Assembly (NCBI RefSeq): GCF_900454495.1
Contig: NZ_UGSI01000001.1
Location: forward strand, 2,976,001-3,040,000
Origin: Paenibacillus macerans
Lineage (GTDB): Bacteria > Bacillota > Bacilli > Paenibacillales > Paenibacillaceae
DNA: 64,000 nt
Direction: 5' to 3'
Below the pieces are notes generated by a model. The model worked only from the letters and a program-made list of their open reading frames with translations. It was not told the origin of the DNA and searched no databases. This document shows, one piece after another, positions 16,615 through 25,266 of this stretch. The stretch's first letter is position 1. Each line of letters starts with the position of its first letter. The translations under genes and the position numbers were made by a program.

Positions 16615-17601
16615 CTAAAAGTCGAATTCTACTGATTCGTCATTTTGAGTTCCTTTTCCAACGATCAATCGCTTGAAGTCTGCAATGTTGCCTATAGTAT
16701 TGTCCTGTTTAAACCATATGAAATCATTTTCCTTTGAGAAGATAAATCGATCTGAGTACATTCCCGTGTAACTATTTAAAATAGCTAAATTTCGCTTCGA
16801 TGAAATAACGACATTTGGTGGAAGCTCCTCAAATCGACCAAGTAGCATGATTCGACTACTCAAAGGGACACTAACTTGTGTTTCCAGAAGGCCGTGGCCG
16901 GGCGAGGACCAGATCCCTCGATCTTTTTGAGTTGTCCAATGGAGGCTAACCGGATTATCTGAGCAAATGAAATCACCAATTTCTGGAGGTGAATAGGCTA
17001 CCGTCCAGTTTCTAGCACCAAGAACAGGGATAATCGCATCGATTGCATTCATTAGGGTGGTGATACGTGTATTGTTGTCTACGGATATAGTGTATTTTTC
17101 CTCGAAGACAAAATCTTTTAATTCTTCATACGAGACATTATCGTCAAATTCAACTCCGTCTTTCCTTATGTTTTCTTTAATTGCTTCAAATCTTTCAGGC
17201 GTTGCAAGCATGGATTGGGATATAATTTTGGAAATATCTATTATTGGTTTTGTGAAGTGGTCTAACCTTACGGGAGTTCTCTCAGCCAATAGTGCTATGT
17301 AATTGATTAGCCAGTTATATTCTTCATTCCCTTCGGGCATTTTACGACTATTGCAGATTTCTTTTATTATGGGAACAGTATTTTCTTCAACACAGGCGAA
17401 CACATCCTCAATTGCATCAGGCTCTGTGTCAGGCAAATCCACGCGATAAAGATGTTTTTGATATCCGACGCTTTCCGGGACAGCGTCCCACTGATTCCCG
17501 TTTTTTTGGTCGAATACCCACAATATACTGTCTTTTGTTCCATCCTGCGTGAACAACGCGAGATGAGATGCGGGGACGAAGTGATGCTTTTTCTTCGTCA
17601 A
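16615..17601 (-). CDS. DUF4238 family protein
   Basis: The 328-residue protein begins (TTG start, AAAGGAGG upstream) with TKKKHHFVPASHLALFTQDG, followed by LWVFDQKNG. The HHFVP...L..F...DG...VFD pattern is the signature of DUF4238, an uncharacterised family frequent in mobile islands. Later parts contain WLINYIALLAERTPVR and FICSDNPVSL, also typical. No catalytic activity is established for the family; its occurrence beside defence genes elsewhere makes a protective role possible but unproven here. Lower GC than the glp region suggests acquisition. Confidence 0.8.
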   Translation of the reverse strand: MTKKKHHFVPASHLALFTQDGTKDSILWVFDQKNGNQWDAVPESVGYQKHLYRVDLPDTEPDAIEDVFACVEENTVPIIKEICNSRKMPEGNEEYNWLINYIALLAERTPVRLDHFTKPIIDISKIISQSMLATPERFEAIKENIRKDGVEFDDNVSYEELKDFVFEEKYTISVDNNTRITTLMNAIDAIIPVLGARNWTVAYSPPEIGDFICSDNPVSLHWTTQKDRGIWSSPGHGLLETQVSVPLSSRIMLLGRFEELPPNVVISSKRNLAILNSYTGMYSDRFIFSKENDFIWFKQDNTIGNIADFKRLIVGKGTQNDESVEFDF

Positions 17602-17824
17602 AAGAAGTCCTCCTTTCTTGACCCCATATTATTATACACTCTAAAAGATTTATTTCTTCTTCATAGTTCTATTATCCTGCTCGTTTATCCTAATAACCGC
17701 ATCTTGAATAGACAAGTTGGGGAATAATACGCAGAAACCAAGCGATAATTGATTGTAAAATGAACACAACTTGAACCTAACTTGAACATCACATGACGGA
17801 TTTTCCGTGATAGTATGAGAGCAT

Positions 17825-17900
17825 AGAAAAAGGCGAGAATGACACGCACGGCCGCATGAATGCGGCGTTATCACCGGGGCGTACCTCTTCTCGCCTTTTC
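17825..17900 (-). terminator. Long-loop hairpin downstream of the 17902 gene
   Basis: AAAAAGGCGAGAA (17827-17839) and TTCTCGCCTTTTC (17888-17900) form a 12-13 base stem; the minus strand then reads TTTTTCTATG. The 48-base loop carries GC-rich partial stems (GGCCGCATGAATGCGGC). Confidence 0.6.
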
Positions 17901-17901
17901 T

Positions 17902-18621
17902 TTATTCATGTTCTTCTGCGCTTTCTTCATTTTCCTGCTGCAGAGCAGATTCCATCTGTTCTAATAATTCGATCAATGCAGAGTTTACAGCTTCTTGATC
18001 TCTAATCTGAATATTCTTAATATCGATTTCTTCCTGCATCAATTCGTTACTTTCTTTTAGAAGTTCTACTATTTCCTTATGATGAGTGTCATTTCCGGCT
18101 TCAATCAAACTAGTAATTATTATTTGTATGACAAATATCACTATATTTATGATATTAGACCAAGAAAATATGGTCGCAAGTTTGCTTGCTTTTCCTTCTT
18201 CATCTTGCTCTTCATTGAATGTAGAAAAAGTTAATTCAGATTGTTCTTTGAATATAGTAACAGAACCTAAGTCAAGCCCAGAAATTAAGCGTAATATTGT
18301 CTTGCTGAGCTTATATGTATCTTTCGGTGTATTTTTATAAATAGGAGACATCGCTATGCTTTCCATGGCAGAATATATAGCTTTATAGTCAACGCCATGT
18401 GGCATGGAAAACGAGGCGCTCTGAATTAATTTTTGTTGATCTTTAAATGCATCGGCCAAGTTCATTGCGGAATTGATCGCAGCCGTTGTTGCACCATTCA
18501 TAGAAACTCTTTGCATAAATTCTAAATGTTTTTGATACTGTTCCCACGGATAATTGATTTTTTCGATCATTCTTTGAACTTTTCTTAGGTTTTCAAAGGG
18601 ATCATTATTATTTTTGCCCAT
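17902..18621 (-). CDS. Unrecognised protein with one membrane segment and C-terminal coiled coil
   Basis: About 239 residues from ATG 18621 (AAAGGTGG upstream; an earlier GTG is unlikely). The N-terminal 150 residues are helical and mention no known motif. A hydrophobic segment follows (SNIINIVIFVIQIIITSLIEAG, about residues 165-186), and then an acidic coiled coil rich in Glu/Gln (KEIVELLKESNELMQEEID...). The layout is that of a tethered sensor or effector. It neighbours the DUF4238 gene, with the terminator between them. I do not recognise the family. Confidence 0.75.
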   Translation of the reverse strand: MGKNNNDPFENLRKVQRMIEKINYPWEQYQKHLEFMQRVSMNGATTAAINSAMNLADAFKDQQKLIQSASFSMPHGVDYKAIYSAMESIAMSPIYKNTPKDTYKLSKTILRLISGLDLGSVTIFKEQSELTFSTFNEEQDEEGKASKLATIFSWSNIINIVIFVIQIIITSLIEAGNDTHHKEIVELLKESNELMQEEIDIKNIQIRDQEAVNSALIELLEQMESALQQENEESAEEHE

Positions 18622-18882
18622 GATCGTTACCACCTTTCCTAAAATTGTGAAAAAGTTAGAAATATCAATCTATGAAGAGTATAACCTGGATAGATTAAAC
18701 TTTATAGACTGTTTTCTGATTGACTGGAGATTTGGTTGATATGTAAAAAGCTCTTGTCATTCCTCTCCTGTTACAAAGTACGTATCCTTTTTAGCAAAGA
18801 GCGAAGCGTTTTTGCGGCGGCCGGTACGGTCGCAATGCTCTAACGGATCTCTTTGCAGGCATGAACTTAATATATAAACCGA

Positions 18883-18910
18883 AGTCGTTCCTTCCCGGAG
18901 CGGCTTTTTT
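18883..18910 (+). terminator. Plus-strand terminator-like hairpin
   Basis: AGTCGTTCC pairs (with G-U) with GGAGCGGCT, followed by T6. No protein gene is visible in the preceding 200 bases, so it may end a small RNA or be a relic. Confidence 0.45.
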
Positions 18911-19007
18911 ATTTTGTCGAACGGAGCGTGATGGATCGTGAAGATCATCAAATGGCTGGTCAAGATGACATATGGCAGGTCGGCGAGGAATCGAGGTGAA
19001 CGAAGAC

Positions 19008-19140
19008 ATGGCCAGGAAACGTAATCAATTGGAACCGAAGCAGCCGGAGCGGTGCAAAGGATGCTTTTGGGGGGGCGTGGACAGGGATGAAGCAGTTTTG
19101 TCCGAAGCCGCGGTGTGTGAAGCAGGGAAATCCTTCCTGA
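19008..19140 (+). pseudogene. Small four-cysteine phage-type protein, frameshifted at a G run
   Basis: From ATG 19008 the frame reads MARKRNQLEPKQPERCKGCFWG. After the G7 run at about 19067-19073 the natural continuation is found one frame over: WTGMKQFCPKPRCVKQGNPS, stop 19138-19140. Together this makes a roughly 43-residue protein with paired CxxC/CxxxxxC cysteines, as in small zinc-binding phage proteins. The G run makes a one-base insertion (or sequencing slip) likely. Confidence 0.5.
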
Positions 19141-19172
19141 TGTCGAATTGTGATGTCGAAGGAGGTGTAGAT

Positions 19173-19430
19173 ATGTTAGATAAACTTATTGCAGAAGGTG
19201 AACAGGTCCGTAAGACCTGTGCCTCTCAAGGGATGACAGGGGATTTTTTGTCGGGAGAAGATTATGAGAAGTGGATAGCAAAAGGAATTCTATTCATGGA
19301 GAGAACCTATCCCGGTGATACTCTTACCAAAAAGTTTATTGAAGCAAGTAATAAGGCGGCTGGAAACAGTGTTGCCTATTACGACACTATGATGGGTATT
19401 CTTAAAGCTTTAAACGAATACGAAGGGTAA
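19173..19430 (+). CDS. Small hypothetical protein, 85 residues
   Basis: ATG 19173 follows a strong GAAGGAGGTG site. The protein is mostly helical (MLDKLIAEGEQVRKTC, YEKWIAKGILFMERTYPG, TKKFIEASNKAAGN) and is followed directly by a terminator. The family is unknown; it sits among phage-like fragments. Confidence 0.7.
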   Translation: MLDKLIAEGEQVRKTCASQGMTGDFLSGEDYEKWIAKGILFMERTYPGDTLTKKFIEASNKAAGNSVAYYDTMMGILKALNEYEG

Positions 19431-19443
19431 AATACCCATCGGA

Positions 19444-19468
19444 AGCATCCTTCGGGGTGCTTTTTCCT
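19444..19468 (+). terminator. Rho-independent terminator
   Basis: AGCATCC-TTCG-GGGTGCT hairpin with the stable UUCG tetraloop followed by a T-rich tail, 13 bases after the preceding stop. Confidence 0.82.
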
Positions 19469-19639
19469 TTTTCTTTTGTAGCGAAATAGAGACTGATTTC
19501 AGGCATTCGTGCTTTGGTCGCCCGGGGAATATAGGCAGAAGAGCATAGAAGGGCAGGGAGGGGCCGCAGCGTTGCTGTACGGCCCTATTTTTGCATGCCC
19601 GGACGTGGAAACCAACTCAACACAAAGGAGGCGGCTGTC

Positions 19640-20074
19640 ATGCAGCAAATGATGCTCGACATTCCCACTTATGGCCCTTGGCTGGTGACAAATAAAGGTG
19701 ATCGATCCTGCCGACTTCTTGCCGATCGACATTATTCCCGACAGCACGTTGGCGCATCGATGTTCACTCGCCCAGGGCGTAACCTCGTTCTACGGACCTC
19801 TGCCGGCGACTCCGTTTGGGTGACATGGTCGGGGATACGAGATGACGGCCTGCGGGCTTGGGAGTGTACAATATTTCGCAACGAATCGCCGTACCTTAGC
19901 AGCGACATGATCCGCGCTGCGGTGACAGCCACCATTGCCGAATGGGGACAGCCTCCGCCTGACAGCATAATCACATACGTTGATCAATCGAAGGTCCGGA
20001 GTTCAAATCCGGGCTTTTGTTTTTTGTCGGCAGGATTTAAGGCCGCCAAAATCCCTATCAGCCCTCCAGCTTGA
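19640..20074 (+). pseudogene. Phage-associated hypothetical protein, 3' end replaced
   Basis: From ATG 19640 (AAAGGAGG upstream) the frame reads MQQMMLDIPTYGPWLVTNKG, SCRLLADRHYSRQHVGASMFT and VWVTWSGIRDDGLRAWECTIFRNE (each a partial quote), a conserved small phage protein that I know only as hypothetical, possibly acetyltransferase-like. The conserved body stops at FCFLSAGFKAAK (about 20042), after which the frame runs antisense into the neighbouring gene. The natural C-terminus therefore appears to have been lost at the junction with the recombinase/cargo cluster. Confidence 0.55.
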
Positions 20075-20459
20075 ATTCTTCATAGACTTTGATCAAGTTG
20101 TCCAACATCTTGATTTTTTTACTTGGGGTAGTCTCTCTTTGAAGAATTCTCATAGAAATTACCGTAAACAGTTGTTCCGGAATATAATGGGTGCTGAATT
20201 GAGCGTTTTGGAAGTCTTGACGTATATCATTCAAGCTACCAAATTCGTACATGTAGATTGTCTTGCCACTGGCGGTAATATCGCTTTGGTTTTTCTTTAA
20301 AAAATCAAGACGTTCGTTCATCCTTTCAACTTCACTATTTAAGTAGCTTACCATTGGACTTGAAGGATCACTTTCTTCAATTTTTCTAATATCTTCTTCT
20401 ATTGATTTTTCTAAATCTTTAATTAACTCCGTCACCATTTCCAATTGCGTACGCGCCAT
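20058..20459 (-). CDS. Hypothetical coiled-coil protein
   Basis: 133 residues from ATG 20459 with GGAAGGGAG upstream, starting 20 bases after the stop of a recombinase tail copy. The N-terminal third is a strongly charged helix (LEMVTELIKDLEKSIEEDIRKI), followed by a globular-looking part with TIYMYEFGSLNDIRQDF. No family recognised. It is cargo unit 1 of the recombinase-tail array. Confidence 0.7.
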   Translation of the reverse strand: MARTQLEMVTELIKDLEKSIEEDIRKIEESDPSSPMVSYLNSEVERMNERLDFLKKNQSDITASGKTIYMYEFGSLNDIRQDFQNAQFSTHYIPEQLFTVISMRILQRETTPSKKIKMLDNLIKVYEEFKLEG

Positions 20460-20479
20460 CAGTAATTCTCCCTTCCTCT

Positions 20480-20896
20480 TTAAGTCCAGCTGATCGACTC
20501 CACAGCCCCCTCCAGATCTTCGACGCCTGGCACCGTATAAATCATCGTCATGGCAATATTCGGCGTCCCATCTTCCTTAAAATGGCCCATCAACATTGCT
20601 ACTTTCTGAAGATCGTTTTTGGCCATCACCAGATCATGCCCAAATGTATGTCTGAGACTATGACATGACAAGTGGTCAATTTTCGTTCGATCACGGTATT
20701 TTTCAACCATGTGCTGTACACCCCGAACGGATAGTTTTTTCGAGCGTCGAGACCCAAATACGTAGGGGCTGTCATCGGTTCTATCGGCCAGATAGCTTTC
20801 CAGAGCTGAGCGAACCTCTGCGTTTAAGGGAACTTCCCGATCCTTGTATCCCTTACCACGAATATATGCACTCCCTGCCCGTTGACTCATAGTTAC
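20480..20896 (-). pseudogene. Tyrosine recombinase C-terminal copy (tail copy 1)
   Basis: This 136-codon frame is almost identical in DNA and protein to the C-terminal 45 % of the full recombinase at 23157-24059. Identity starts abruptly at GTAACTATGAGTCAACGG (about 20896) and continues to the shared end AVESISWT. It keeps the catalytic Lys region (RGKGYKDREVPL), HSLRHTFGHDL, LMGHFKEDG and the nucleophile Tyr in MTMIYTVPG. It lacks the first catalytic Arg and the whole N-terminal core-binding domain, so it cannot be a complete enzyme. Confidence 0.85.
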
Positions 20897-20947
20897 TGAA
20901 AGGAATAAACCTGGATATGCTCGGTTTTGCTGGGCTCCCCTTCCTCC

Positions 20948-21322
20948 TTAACTCGAAGGCAAATTGCCTTGTTTGTAACTCTCAAATAACTGCTCCACAA
21001 ATGAATCCTGAACCTTGTCCTGCAATAGGTACGCTGCAATCAGTCCAAAATCATCGCTAACATAACCAGCAAGTTCCGGTTCGCTCGTATGAGCCATCGT
21101 CTGTTTATATGCTTTTTCTCTACATGAACGGAGCACTTCTTCCTCAGCTTCCCCGCGAACGTGTTTAAATTTATGAAACGCCTGCATCCATGCCTCAGCA
21201 AAACCAGAATCATCTCTCTCATCCAGGTAATCATCTACATCCAAACCTTCAAATGTCTGCTGTGTGATCAATAACCCGTGTTTTAAATCAGTCAGCAGCC
21301 TTTCCGCATCTACTCTGCTCAT
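20948..21322 (-). CDS. Hypothetical acidic protein
   Basis: 124 residues from ATG 21322 (GGGGGATCAT before it), 31 bases after the stop of recombinase tail copy 2. Sequence is acidic and helical: MSRVDAERLLTDLKHGLLIT, DYLDERDDSGFAEAWMQAFH, SEPELAGYVSDDFGLIAAYL. I do not recognise it. It forms the cargo between tail copies 1 and 2. Confidence 0.7.
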   Translation of the reverse strand: MSRVDAERLLTDLKHGLLITQQTFEGLDVDDYLDERDDSGFAEAWMQAFHKFKHVRGEAEEEVLRSCREKAYKQTMAHTSEPELAGYVSDDFGLIAAYLLQDKVQDSFVEQLFESYKQGNLPSS

Positions 21323-21353
21323 ATGATCCCCCAGTATCAAATTAAAACCCTTG

Positions 21354-21690
21354 CTAAGTCCAACTGATCGACTCCACCGCAGCTTCCAGATCCTCCACGC
21401 CAGGAGTCGTATAAATCATTGTCATTTCAATATTTGGCGTACCGTCTTCTTTATAATGGCCCATCAACATCGCCACTTTCTGCAGATCGTTACCGGCAAC
21501 TACCAAATCATGTCCAAATGATGTATGCCGGAGCGAATAACAGGTAAGATCAGCTATCTTTGTATTCTTCCGATATTTCTCAATTATGTGTTGCACTGCT
21601 CGTACCGACATTTGGTTAGATCTTTCAGAAACAAAAGCATATGCGCTATCGTGCTTATCTTCAGCTAAGTATGCTTCCAGTGCTATGTGC
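21354..21690 (-). pseudogene. Tyrosine recombinase C-terminal copy (tail copy 2, divergent)
   Basis: Reading from about 21690 the frame gives ALEAYLAEDKHDSAYAF, SVRAVQHIIEKYRKNTKIAD, SLRHTSFGHDLVVAGNDLQK, LMGHYKEDGTPNIEMTMIY, ending AVESISWT like the full recombinase. It is a diverged paralogue (about 70 % identical by eye), carries one extra Ser in the HxxR box, and lacks both the first catalytic Arg and the Lys hairpin. It begins five codons after, and in frame with, the stop of the nuclease/helicase gene. Confidence 0.82.
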
Positions 21691-21701
21691 TTGAACCAGC
21701 C

Positions 21702-22852
21702 TTAAGATTTTTCCTCAAGTATTTTAAGGCAAGCATCGAGCAAAGACTCATTTCTATAAATTATGATCGTAATCTCCTGCCGCGCCCTGGTTAGCTTCTG
21801 GTAAAGCATTTTATCCAAGCGATAGTTAGGAGCCCCTGGCTGATATTTTTTATGATTCAATTTCTCAATTTTACCAGCAGTATCTCGTCTAGCTTCTATA
21901 GAAGTAAATACCTGATCCGGATCATATGAAAAAATACACTTTACATTATTGTCGCTAACGTATTGGATGATTCTTTCTAATTGCTCACTATAAATCCGCT
22001 GTGTCTCGTCAACAATGATTAAATCGTATTTGGGGGTACTAGATAAAGCAAACTCAATGTTCTTGATTGCGTGTACGTTCCAGGAATAAGATCGACGCAA
22101 ATCATGGTGCCCTTGTCCGAGATTACCACAATGAAATAAACAAACATTCCAGTTTTGATCAATTAATTCCTTAGCAATATCATAGGTCAACAACGTTTTT
22201 CCGGTTCCTGGTCTTCCTTCTATAGCCACATAAGGTACAGTGTTTGAAGAAACTATTTTTAAGATCTCTTTTTTCGTCGCCAACTGGTTATCATTTAGGA
22301 AATAGCTTCCGGTCATAAATTTCTCCGTGGAGTTTAATGGAGAAACCAGATATACGCTTGGTTTAAAGAGGGAGTCGATGTCCTGAACGGAATGATAATC
22401 TTGACTCTTGAGGTCAGAAATTAATTCTGGAAGGTTGCTCATTATTAAATTGTCGTCCTCGTCCAATACAAATACTTCTTCAGTCTGTACAATGTATGTA
22501 TAGATTTTACCGGTTTGCCTAGCGCTCTTAGATAGTATTTGTTTTGGATTAACTGCTTGGTTATTTTTTCAGTCGTACTGATGTTTTTCAACTCTATATC
22601 TAAATTAAAGTTGTTTCCAAACCGTAATAGATCAAATTCTTTCGATATTTGCGGAATTTCATAGCCAATAAAAAATTCGTCTAACTGATCGGAACGCAGT
22701 CCGTTAACGACTATTTTTTTGACAAACTCAAAAATATCCTGGCCTTCCTGTGGTTTAACTTTAACACCAAAGTACTCCAAGTATTTTTTGAATCGGGCCT
22801 GATCCAGATTATGAAATACATCACCATAAGATTTTAAGTTCATCGAGCGCAT
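21702..22852 (-). pseudogene. Nuclease-like/DUF2075-type helicase, single-base frameshift
   Basis: Two overlapping frames (22852-22445 and 22466-21702) join naturally if one A is restored in GTAAAATC near 22510: ...YYLRALGKPVK + IYTYIVQTEEVFVLDEDD. The restored 383-residue protein would have an N-terminal domain ending in DIELKNISTTEKITKQLIQNKYYLRAL, which resembles the catalytic core of restriction-like nucleases (D..E.K...Q..). A superfamily 1 ATPase follows, with Walker A EGRPGTGKTLLTYD, Walker B DLIIVDETQRI and a final motif LYQKLTRARQEITIII. Nuclease plus DUF2075-like helicase is a common anti-phage layout; that role is inference. Confidence 0.75.
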
Positions 22853-22855
22853 CGT

Positions 22856-23150
22856 TTAATCTCCTCCACAGTCCAACTGACGCCTTTTTAAGGATGTATA
22901 CAGTGCCTTTGCTTTGGGATAAGCTTTTCGGTACATATAATCAAATTGCTTCATGACCAACCAATTCACTTTTTCTTCAACCCACTCTACTTCCCATAAA
23001 ACAGAAAAAACGGCCAGCTCAAATCATTGAATAATGGCTGTTCTCTCACGTTTATTTATCAAACGTTCAGCTTTTTTCTGAATTGGAGTCTTCTTGGGCT
23101 GTCCGGTACATCGACCCATATAGTTCCTCGCTGCTTCATAATCATCCCTC
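22856..23150 (-). pseudogene. Short frame with one in-frame TGA between recombinase and helicase
   Basis: A frame overlapping the recombinase 3' end reads DYEAARNYMGRCTGQPKKTP, then IQKKAERLINKRERTAIIQ, one TGA, then FELAVFSVLWEVEWVEEKVN and FDYMYRKAYPKAKALYTSLK to a TAA at 22856-22858. The codon-like composition continues on both sides of the TGA, so it looks like one roughly 90-residue protein with a nonsense mutation. No family recognised. Confidence 0.45.
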
Positions 23151-23156
23151 CTTTTT

Positions 23157-24059
23157 CTAGGTCCAGCTGATCGACTCCACAGCCCCCTCCAGATCTTCGA
23201 CGCCTGGCACCGTATAAATCATCGTCATGGCAATATTCGGTGTCCCATCTTCCTTAAAATGACCCATCAACATTGCTACTTTCTGAAGATCGTTTTTGGC
23301 CATCACCAGATCATGCCCAAATGTATGTCTGAGACTATGACATGACAAGTGGCCAATTTTCGTTCGATCACGGTATTTTTCAACCATATGCTGTACACCC
23401 CGAACGGATAGTTTTTTCGAACGTCGAGATCCAAATACGTAGGGGCTGTCATCGATTCTATCGGCCAGATAGCTTTCCAGAGCTGAGCGAACCTCTGCGT
23501 TTAAGGGAACTTCCCGATCCTTGTATCCCTTACCACGAATATATGCGCTCCCTGCCCGTTGACTCATAGTTACTTCAGTCTTCAGGAGATTGCACAATTC
23601 ATGAACCCGGAGCCCAGCCCGAAGCATTAGTACAACAATTGCGTAATCCCTCTTACTTCCACCTTTCCGAACTTCACGAAGAAACGCATTTTGCTCATTT
23701 CGGGAAAGCCATTTAGGAGTGCGTCGAGCAGTTGGTGGTTTTTGCACTCGCTCGACCGGATTATCAGGGATAAACTTTTGCTCAACAAAAAAGTTGAATA
23801 TAGCATTAAGTTGAACAAATGTTAGTTGCATCGTGCTGGGTTTTGCCGGCTGACCACTCCTCCCACCAAAATCGATCATGTAACGTTTGAAATCGGCAAT
23901 ATCTTTTTGAGTGGCCAGCCCGGCATCTTTCAAATCCGGATCGGTCTGAAGTATCCACTTTTGAAATTTACTCCAGGTTGCTTTGTAATTTGCAATTGTC
24001 CGATCGGATATTCCTGTCTGGTCCAGATGTTGAACAAAAGCGTCGAACATTTGCGTCAT
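23157..24059 (-). CDS. Tyrosine recombinase (XerC/D-like integrase), full length
   Basis: The 300-residue enzyme has an N-terminal SAM-like core-binding domain (about 1-105, starting MTQMFDAFVQHLDQTGI) and a catalytic domain with all expected residues: Arg in LRAGLRVHELCNLL, Lys in RGKGYKDREVP, His-x-x-Arg in CHSLRHTFGHDL, His in LMGHFKEDG and Tyr in MTMIYTVPG. It would cut and rejoin DNA at specific sites. Two tail-only copies of its 3' part lie downstream, each followed by a small cargo gene. Confidence 0.95.
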   Translation of the reverse strand: MTQMFDAFVQHLDQTGISDRTIANYKATWSKFQKWILQTDPDLKDAGLATQKDIADFKRYMIDFGGRSGQPAKPSTMQLTFVQLNAIFNFFVEQKFIPDNPVERVQKPPTARRTPKWLSRNEQNAFLREVRKGGSKRDYAIVVLMLRAGLRVHELCNLLKTEVTMSQRAGSAYIRGKGYKDREVPLNAEVRSALESYLADRIDDSPYVFGSRRSKKLSVRGVQHMVEKYRDRTKIGHLSCHSLRHTFGHDLVMAKNDLQKVAMLMGHFKEDGTPNIAMTMIYTVPGVEDLEGAVESISWT

Positions 24060-24332
24060 TTTGTAACTCCCTCATTTTCATTTTATAGAAGATGACGAAT
24101 TTTTCTCGTCTTACGAAACGGTAGAATCTGGCTTCGTTTCTTCCATCATATCACATTTCGTCATCTTCTGTATAGAGAAGACGACGAATAGTCCGAGAGA
24201 TCTCCCATAACCAGATTTAATCACTGGACCTTCTCTAGCGGATTCGCTCGATAAATTCCGGAGCCATAGTAGCTTGAACAACTTTATTATAACGTTCGCA
24301 TCAGGTGGTTTTTTGCTATAAGCCTGGACTAC

Positions 24333-24360
24333 ACCACCCGCATAGCAGGTGGTTTTTTTT
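24333..24360 (+). terminator. Plus-strand hairpin with T8
   Basis: ACCACC...GGTGG stem, loop CGCATAGCA, followed by T8. No gene is clear upstream of it on the plus strand. Confidence 0.5.
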
Positions 24361-24404
24361 CCCACGCTTCGCGTGCTCAACTGGCCTAAAGCCAATAATA
24401 AAAT

Positions 24405-24428
24405 CCTCCTGGGATCACTCCCAGGAGG
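24405..24428 (-). terminator. Strong hairpin, probable terminator
   Basis: Perfect 10-base arms CCTCCTGGGA and TCCCAGGAGG with a TCAC loop; on the minus strand followed by ATTTTATTATT. The 24060-24520 stretch around it otherwise holds no convincing gene. Confidence 0.6.
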
Positions 24429-24524
24429 TTCTGCGACAACATATTAATTTTCCCCTACTGCTCGTTCACCTGTTTACTCCAATACCCATCACAAATTTTG
24501 TCATAAGCTTTTACCACACAGCCG

Positions 24525-24592
24525 AGCGCTATAATCGTAGAGAGGTGTTTTTATGTTTATTTCCCCAATGTTATTAGCAACTGCGCGGGCCA
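24525..24592 (+). repeat. Truncated duplicate of the DNA ligase promoter and 5' end
   Basis: AGCGCTATAATCG, a G-rich ribosome site and a start reading MFISPMLLATARA match, with drift, the region 25238-25310 in front of and inside the ligase gene (AGCGCTATAATCG..., LFIDPMLLATAPG). The frame stops after four more codons (SLVF). A former ligase copy or a duplication with deletion is the likely origin. Confidence 0.65.
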
Positions 24593-24658
24593 GTTTAGTG
24601 TTTTGATCATATGTTTGACCCGACATGGAAGTTCAAAGAACCCGCATAAAAGTAATTG

Positions 24659-24687
24659 GCCACTTTATGACCTAAAGTGGCTTTTTT
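24659..24687 (+). terminator. Rho-independent terminator
   Basis: GCCACTTTA-TGACC-TAAAGTGGC followed by T6, directly after the ligase remnant. Confidence 0.8.
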
Positions 24688-24737
24688 CTGTAGTATACTG
24701 TTAAAAGGTGGAATGGGGCGCAAGATTTGGAGGTCTA

Positions 24738-25061
24738 ATGAAGATTAAATTTACTGGATTGGATAAAATGGAAAAACAATTAAAAAAGTTTGAAAAAAAT
24801 GCGAGAGAACTTGAACAGACGGGACAAATTCCTTTTGATGAATTATTTATTTCGTCTTTCATGCAAACTTACACTGATTTTTCTGATTTTGATGAATTAT
24901 TGTCTGCCGGAGGGTTTGTTGTTGATAGTCAACAGGACTTTGAAAACATCCCGGATGAAGAATTTGATAAACATATCTCTAAACATACTAAATTCAACTC
25001 ATGGGAAGATATGTTAACGAAAGCCACCGAGAATTATATTTCTAGAAAATTAAGGTTCTAA
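24738..25061 (+). CDS. Conserved phage-type hypothetical protein
   Basis: 107 residues from ATG 24738 (TTTGGAGG upstream; the frame is open further 5' but without a better start). It reads MKIKFTGLDKMEKQLKKFEK, then PFDELFISSFMQTYTDFSDF, then IPDEEFDKHISKHTKFNSWE and ATENYISRKL. This helical acidic pattern with the SSFM..YT.F..FDE box is found in small proteins of Firmicute prophages and islands. Function unknown. Confidence 0.75.
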   Translation: MKIKFTGLDKMEKQLKKFEKNARELEQTGQIPFDELFISSFMQTYTDFSDFDELLSAGGFVVDSQQDFENIPDEEFDKHISKHTKFNSWEDMLTKATENYISRKLRF

Positions 25062-25070
25062 ATTAATTTT

Positions 25071-25163
25071 ATGCGTCCCTATTCCCCATTTATTCATCAT
25101 ATTTCCCCGGAACCATTGACGCACGACGAAAAGATGCTGAAACGAGCAAAGTATAAATTATAG
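25071..25163 (+). CDS. Possible 30-residue peptide upstream of the ligase
   Basis: ATG 25071 opens MRPYSPFIHHISPEPLTHDE followed by KMLKRAKYKL. No ribosome site is visible, so this may be only the end of a decayed gene. Recorded because it is the only frame in the 200-base gap. Confidence 0.22.
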   Translation: MRPYSPFIHHISPEPLTHDEKMLKRAKYKL

Positions 25164-25266
25164 CGGATCCGGCTTGAGTATAAAAGGGCTATCAGTGTAA
25201 ATCTACCACAACTTACCGCACCTAAACCGAGAATCTAAGCGCTATAATCGGTATGGGGGTGGTTTT

